A stretch of 64,000 bases of DNA from Acidimicrobiia bacterium (GTDB taxonomy: Bacteria > Acidobacteriota > Vicinamibacteria > Vicinamibacterales > UBA2999). The stretch covers positions 1 through 64,000 of the forward strand of contig VFZG01000002.1 in NCBI GenBank assembly GCA_016871275.1, given 5' to 3'. Of this stretch, positions 60,530 through 64,000 are shown in pieces. The notes under the pieces are model-generated. The model did no database searches, was not told the origin of the DNA, and saw only the letters and a list, made by a program, of their open reading frames with translations. A program made the position numbers and the translations under genes. Numbering within the stretch: position 1 is the stretch's first letter; the number at the start of each line of letters is the position of its first letter.

Positions 60530-61690
60530 ATGAAGCTCGAACAGTTCGCGATGGAACGATTGCAATCCACCTATGAAAACCAGGTGGAGTTCAATCTGTC
60601 GGAAAGCGGCGTCCGCCCGCTGACACCGCGTGAAGTGATTGAAGACAGCGCCGGCTGCGAGGGCCTGCTCGATCAGCCGCTCGTGTATACCCAGTCGAAC
60701 GGCACGGTTGATCTGCGCCGCGCCATCGCGTCGATGTATCCGGGCGCCGGCATCGACCACATCGAAGTCACCAACGGCGGGTCGGAAGCGAATTTCATCA
60801 CCACCTTCAACCTGATCGAGCCGGGCGACGAGGTCGTGATGCTGGTGCCGAACTACATGCAAACGTGGGGCTTGTCCCGCGCGTTCGGCGGCACGATCCG
60901 CGAGTGGCGGCTGGTGGAAGATCACGCCGCCGGCCGCTGGCGCGTCGATCTCGGCGCGCTCGATGCGCTGGTGACGCCGCGCACCAAGATGATCGTCATC
61001 TGCAATCCGAACAACCCGACCGGGGCACGGCTGACGGCCGCGGAGCTCGATGCGATCGCGCGCGCCGCCGACCGGCACGGCGCCTGGATTCTCTCCGACG
61101 AGGTCTACCGCGGGGCGGAGATCGACGGCGCCGAGACGGCATCGATGTGGGGACGTTCTAAACGGGTCATCGTCACCAGCGGACTGTCGAAAGCCTACGG
61201 GCTGCCCGGATTGCGCATTGGCTGGATCGTCGGGCCGGCGACGCTGATCGCCTCGTTGTGGTCGTACCACGATTACGTCACCATCGCGCCGGGCGCTCTG
61301 AGCGATCGCCTCGCCCGGGTCGCCCTGCAGCCGGCGCGGCGCGCGCGGCTGCTCGAACGCACGCGCGGCATTCTGCGCAGCAACCTGCCGCTGATCGAGG
61401 AATGGCTGACCGCGGCCGGCGGCTTCCACTGGATCAGGCCCGAAGCCGGCGCCATCGTGTACGTCCGCTACCACCATCCGATCAACTCGACCGAGCTGGT
61501 CACGCGCCTGCGCGTGGAGAAGAGCGTGCTGATCGTGCCGGGCGATCATTTCGGGATGGACGGTTACCTCCGCCTCGGCTTCGGCGAGCCGCCCGGCTAC
61601 AACCGCGCCGGCCTCGATCGACTGCGCGAGCTGCTGTCAACGCTCTCAGCGGGCCGACCGGCCGAGCCCGCGCTGCGCCCCCAGGGATGA
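60530..61690 (+). CDS. PLP aminotransferase class I/II
   Basis: 386 aa cytoplasmic enzyme. Fold type I motifs: TNGGSEANFITTFNLIEPGD, VPNYMQTWGLSRAFG, MIVICNPNNPTGARL, SDEVYRG, and the PLP lysine Lys221 in TSGLSKAYGLPGLRIGW. The opening FNLSESGVRPLTPREV is typical of a subgroup often annotated as aspartate aminotransferase; substrate cannot be fixed. It overlaps the next gene (homoserine dehydrogenase) by four bases, suggesting a link to amino acid metabolism of the aspartate family. Confidence 0.88.
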   Translation: MKLEQFAMERLQSTYENQVEFNLSESGVRPLTPREVIEDSAGCEGLLDQPLVYTQSNGTVDLRRAIASMYPGAGIDHIEVTNGGSEANFITTFNLIEPGDEVVMLVPNYMQTWGLSRAFGGTIREWRLVEDHAAGRWRVDLGALDALVTPRTKMIVICNPNNPTGARLTAAELDAIARAADRHGAWILSDEVYRGAEIDGAETASMWGRSKRVIVTSGLSKAYGLPGLRIGWIVGPATLIASLWSYHDYVTIAPGALSDRLARVALQPARRARLLERTRGILRSNLPLIEEWLTAAGGFHWIRPEAGAIVYVRYHHPINSTELVTRLRVEKSVLIVPGDHFGMDGYLRLGFGEPPGYNRAGLDRLRELLSTLSAGRPAEPALRPQG

Positions 61691-62751
61691 GCCGGCCGGA
61701 TCTCACCCTCGTCCTGATCGGATTTGGCAAGGTCGCACGGCGATTCGTGACGCTGCTCGCCGAGACGGCCGAACGGCTCGACTTCAGCTGGAAGGTCGCC
61801 GGCATTTCCACGCGCCATCACGGCAGCGTGGTCGCTGCCTCCGGCATCGACATGCAGCGCGCCATCGGCATCGTCGAGAGCCGGCAGTCGCTCGATCGGC
61901 TGGATGAGGCCCCATGCGAACGCCGCGGCATCGACGTCATTCGCCAGCTCGCCGATGCGTGCGCGGACGATGCCGCCGAAGGGCGGCTGGTGTGCATCGA
62001 GACCACCGTGCTCGACATCGATCGCGGCGAGCCCGCGGTGTCGCACGTGCGCGCCGCGCTCGAAGGCCAGGCGCACGTCGTCACCGCCAACAAGGGGCCG
62101 GCGGCGTTTGCGTATCACGAGCTCGAAGCCCTCGCCGAATCCGTCGATCGTGTGTTCCTGTTCGAGGGCGCGGTGATGGACGGGGTGCCGGTGTTCAACC
62201 TGGTGCGCGACACCATGCCGGCGATCGCCATCGACGGCTTTCGCGGCGTCATCAACGCCACCTGTAACTTCATCCTGTCGGAGCTCGAATGCGGCAAGGA
62301 ATTCGACCGGGCGCTGGCCGAGATGCAGGCGCGCGGCATCGCCGAAGCAGACCCGTCCCTCGACATCGACGGCTGGGATGCGGCGGCGAAGACCGCGGCC
62401 CTCGTCAATGCGATGATGGGCGGGGTGATCACGCCGCACTACGTGCAGCGCACCGGCATTCGCGACCTGACCGGCCTCGACGTGCGCGAGGCGCGCGGCC
62501 GCAACAAGCGCATTCGCCTGGTGGCGTCGGCGTCGCGCCACGGCGGCAGGGTCCAGGCGCGCGTCGAACCGGAGCTCCTCGATCACACCGACCCGCTTGC
62601 GGGCCTCGTCGATCTCGACAACGCCCTCTATCTCACGACCGACCTGCTGGGAGAGGTCGGCATTGTCCAGCGCGGTGGCAACCTGACACAGACCGCCTAC
62701 GCGCTGCTCAGCGACGTCTCGCGCATCTCACAACGGCTCAAGGGACTCTGA
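61687..62751 (+). CDS. Homoserine dehydrogenase-like oxidoreductase
   Basis: 354 aa. Nucleotide-binding LVLIGFGKVARRFVTLL; TANKGPAAFAYHEL; substrate-domain GVINATCNFILSELE and EADPSLDIDGWDAAAKTAALVNAMM with the catalytic Lys/Asp region. There is no C-terminal ACT domain, so feedback inhibition of the classical type is not expected. It would reduce aspartate semialdehyde to homoserine; in the subgroup lacking ACT other substrates are possible. It is coupled to the aminotransferase by an ATGA overlap. Confidence 0.85.
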   Translation: MSRPDLTLVLIGFGKVARRFVTLLAETAERLDFSWKVAGISTRHHGSVVAASGIDMQRAIGIVESRQSLDRLDEAPCERRGIDVIRQLADACADDAAEGRLVCIETTVLDIDRGEPAVSHVRAALEGQAHVVTANKGPAAFAYHELEALAESVDRVFLFEGAVMDGVPVFNLVRDTMPAIAIDGFRGVINATCNFILSELECGKEFDRALAEMQARGIAEADPSLDIDGWDAAAKTAALVNAMMGGVITPHYVQRTGIRDLTGLDVREARGRNKRIRLVASASRHGGRVQARVEPELLDHTDPLAGLVDLDNALYLTTDLLGEVGIVQRGGNLTQTAYALLSDVSRISQRLKGL

Positions 62752-62793
62752 CGGGAAGCTGATACCGTCCGTTTTGTTGATACGCTCAGTGGG

Positions 62794-63981
62794 ATGGCCG
62801 GACCGTTAGCAGGATTCACGATTGTCGATTTGACGCGCGTGCTGTCAGGGCCGTATTGCACGATGGTGCTGGCCGATCTCGGCGCGCGGGTCATCAAGGT
62901 GGAGCACCCGGGCAAGGGCGATGACACGCGTCACTGGGGACCACCGTTCCTTGGCAAGGAAAGCGCCTACTTCCTGAGCATCAACCGCAACAAGGAAAGC
63001 GTCACGGTTGACTTCAAGCCGCGGGAAGGCCGCGACGTGCTGGAGCGACTGGTCGCCAGGGCCGACGTGTTCATCGAGAACTTCCGGCCGGGCACGATCG
63101 AGCGCGCTGGATTCGGCTGGGAGGCGATGCACGCCCGGTTCCCGCGGCTGGTCTATGCCTCGATCTCGGGATACGGCCAGACCGGGCCACGTCGCGACGA
63201 GGCTGGCTACGACGCGGTGATGCAGGCCGAGGGCGGCCTGATGAGCGTCACCGGCGATCCGGATCGTCCCGGGTATCGGCTGGGCGTGGCGATCACCGAC
63301 ATGGTGTCGGGACTGTATTGCGCGCAGGGCATCACAGCCGCGCTGCTGGTGCGCGAGCGGACCGGACAGGGTCAGCGCGTCGACATCGGCATGCTCGACA
63401 CCACCGCGGCCCTGCTGACCTACCAGGCGGCGAACTGGTTCGCGACATCGCGGATTCCGCCGCGCCAGGGCAACCGTCACGCCACGATCGCGCCGTACGA
63501 GACGTTCACGACCATGGACGGTGACATCGTGATTGCCGTCGGCAACGACCCCACCTGGCAGAAGTTCTGTCCGGCCATCGGCCTGCCGGAGCTGGCTGCC
63601 GATCCGCGCTTCACGACGAACCAAGACCGGATGCAGAACTACCAGGCGATGCGGCCGCCAATCGACGCGGCGTTCCGCACCAAGACCAGCGCGCAATGGA
63701 TCGCCATACTGAACGCGGCCGGCGTGGCGAACGGCGAAGTCCGCGACATCGGGCAAATGCTGACCGACCCCCAGCTCGAGGCCCGCGAGATGATCACGAC
63801 CATGATGCACCCGACCGTGGGGGCGACGAAGGTGATCGGCGCGCCGATCAAGCTCTCGGACAATGCGGCCGCCGTCCGCACCCCGCCGCCGGTGCTCGGA
63901 CAACACACCGACGCGGTGCTGGCGGAGATCGGCTACGACCTGGCGACGATTGCGGAGTTGCGTCAGAAGCGCGTCGTCTAG
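62794..63981 (+). CDS. CaiB/BaiF family III CoA transferase
   Basis: 395 aa. Family motifs: MAGPLAGFTIVDLTRVLSGP, ADLGARVIKVEHPGKGDDTR, FLSINRNKESVTVDFK, DVFIENFRPG, SGYGQTGPRRDEAGYD and the catalytic Asp169 in VAITDMVSGLYCAQG, a position equal to that of the formyl-CoA transferase nucleophile. GQGQRVDIGMLDTTAALL and the C-terminal LSDNAAAVRTPPPVLGQHTD complete it. It transfers CoA between carboxylic acids (succinyl-CoA donors are common); the acid is unknown. No clear operon partner in the window. Confidence 0.92.
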   Translation: MAGPLAGFTIVDLTRVLSGPYCTMVLADLGARVIKVEHPGKGDDTRHWGPPFLGKESAYFLSINRNKESVTVDFKPREGRDVLERLVARADVFIENFRPGTIERAGFGWEAMHARFPRLVYASISGYGQTGPRRDEAGYDAVMQAEGGLMSVTGDPDRPGYRLGVAITDMVSGLYCAQGITAALLVRERTGQGQRVDIGMLDTTAALLTYQAANWFATSRIPPRQGNRHATIAPYETFTTMDGDIVIAVGNDPTWQKFCPAIGLPELAADPRFTTNQDRMQNYQAMRPPIDAAFRTKTSAQWIAILNAAGVANGEVRDIGQMLTDPQLEAREMITTMMHPTVGATKVIGAPIKLSDNAAAVRTPPPVLGQHTDAVLAEIGYDLATIAELRQKRVV

Positions 63982-64000
63982 CGTCCGGCTGTGACCGGAC

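Overview
This window is a chromosomal segment of a GC-rich, Gram-negative, respiring soil-type bacterium. An Acidobacteriota member, probably of the Vicinamibacteria type, is the best guess. That is an inference from the overall gene style: many PQQ beta-propeller dehydrogenases with signal peptides, the futalosine route to menaquinone, a form II CoxL-type hydroxylase, SUF-type Fe-S assembly, and short palindromic repeats inside genes. There are two tRNA genes, no rRNA, no CRISPR, no transposase or integrase, and no phage genes.

Layout. 0-2.4 kb: tRNA-Ser(CGA), an AT-rich gap and two secreted lipoprotein-type proteins. 2.5-10 kb: periplasmic oxidation genes (PQQ alcohol dehydrogenase with haem c, YVTN propeller, internally duplicated di-haem protein, decayed OmpA gene, DUF442 phosphatase, second PQQ dehydrogenase with an XRE-cupin regulator). 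10.7-17.4 kb: fasciclin protein, NHL propeller, tadA, TPR protein, third PQQ dehydrogenase, a small secreted protein and tRNA-Arg(ACG). 17.4-28 kb: a frame-interrupted coiled-coil protein, an ABM-RidA fusion, sulfatase, GH3 enzyme, moaB-moeA, a membrane protein, an outer-membrane channel, Fe/Mn superoxide dismutase and an M28 peptidase.

28-38.2 kb: mqnE (with a 14-bp duplication that changes its C-terminus), a cobalamin riboswitch driving a TonB receptor and a BtuD-BtuC-BtuF operon, a second BtuF-like protein, a PpiC-type isomerase, and mqnB-mqnD. 38.2-44.4 kb: two convergent arms, moxR-coxE-coxG (+) against coxS-coxL-coxM (-), encoding a molybdenum hydroxylase with the form II AYRGAGR active-site loop. 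MoaB and MoeA encoded 20 kb away would serve its cofactor. 44.4-48 kb: a multicopper oxidase with a long N-terminal extension and an amidohydrolase.

48.6-59.2 kb is the most coherent block. All genes point left: cysM, a JAMM protease, a single protein joining a MoaD/ThiS-like sulfur carrier, an E1 (MoeB) and a rhodanese, then an IscR-like regulator, iscS, sufA, sufB, sufC, sufD, sufS, sufU and sufT. It looks like a sulfur-mobilisation unit joining protein-thiocarboxylate cysteine synthesis (the CysO-Mec-CysM logic known from actinobacteria) to Fe-S cluster assembly. The carrier's Gly-Gly end is buried inside a fusion protein, so the neighbouring JAMM protease is a natural candidate to free it. 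59.3-64 kb: a SIMPL protein, a truncated four-helix (IVP/S23) gene among repeats, an aminotransferase, a homoserine dehydrogenase and a CaiB-type CoA transferase.

A recurring oddity is short palindromic repeats of two sequence families, between genes and also inside or at the ends of coding regions (PQQ dehydrogenase 3, moeA, btuD, sufU). They add short low-complexity peptides to otherwise conserved proteins.
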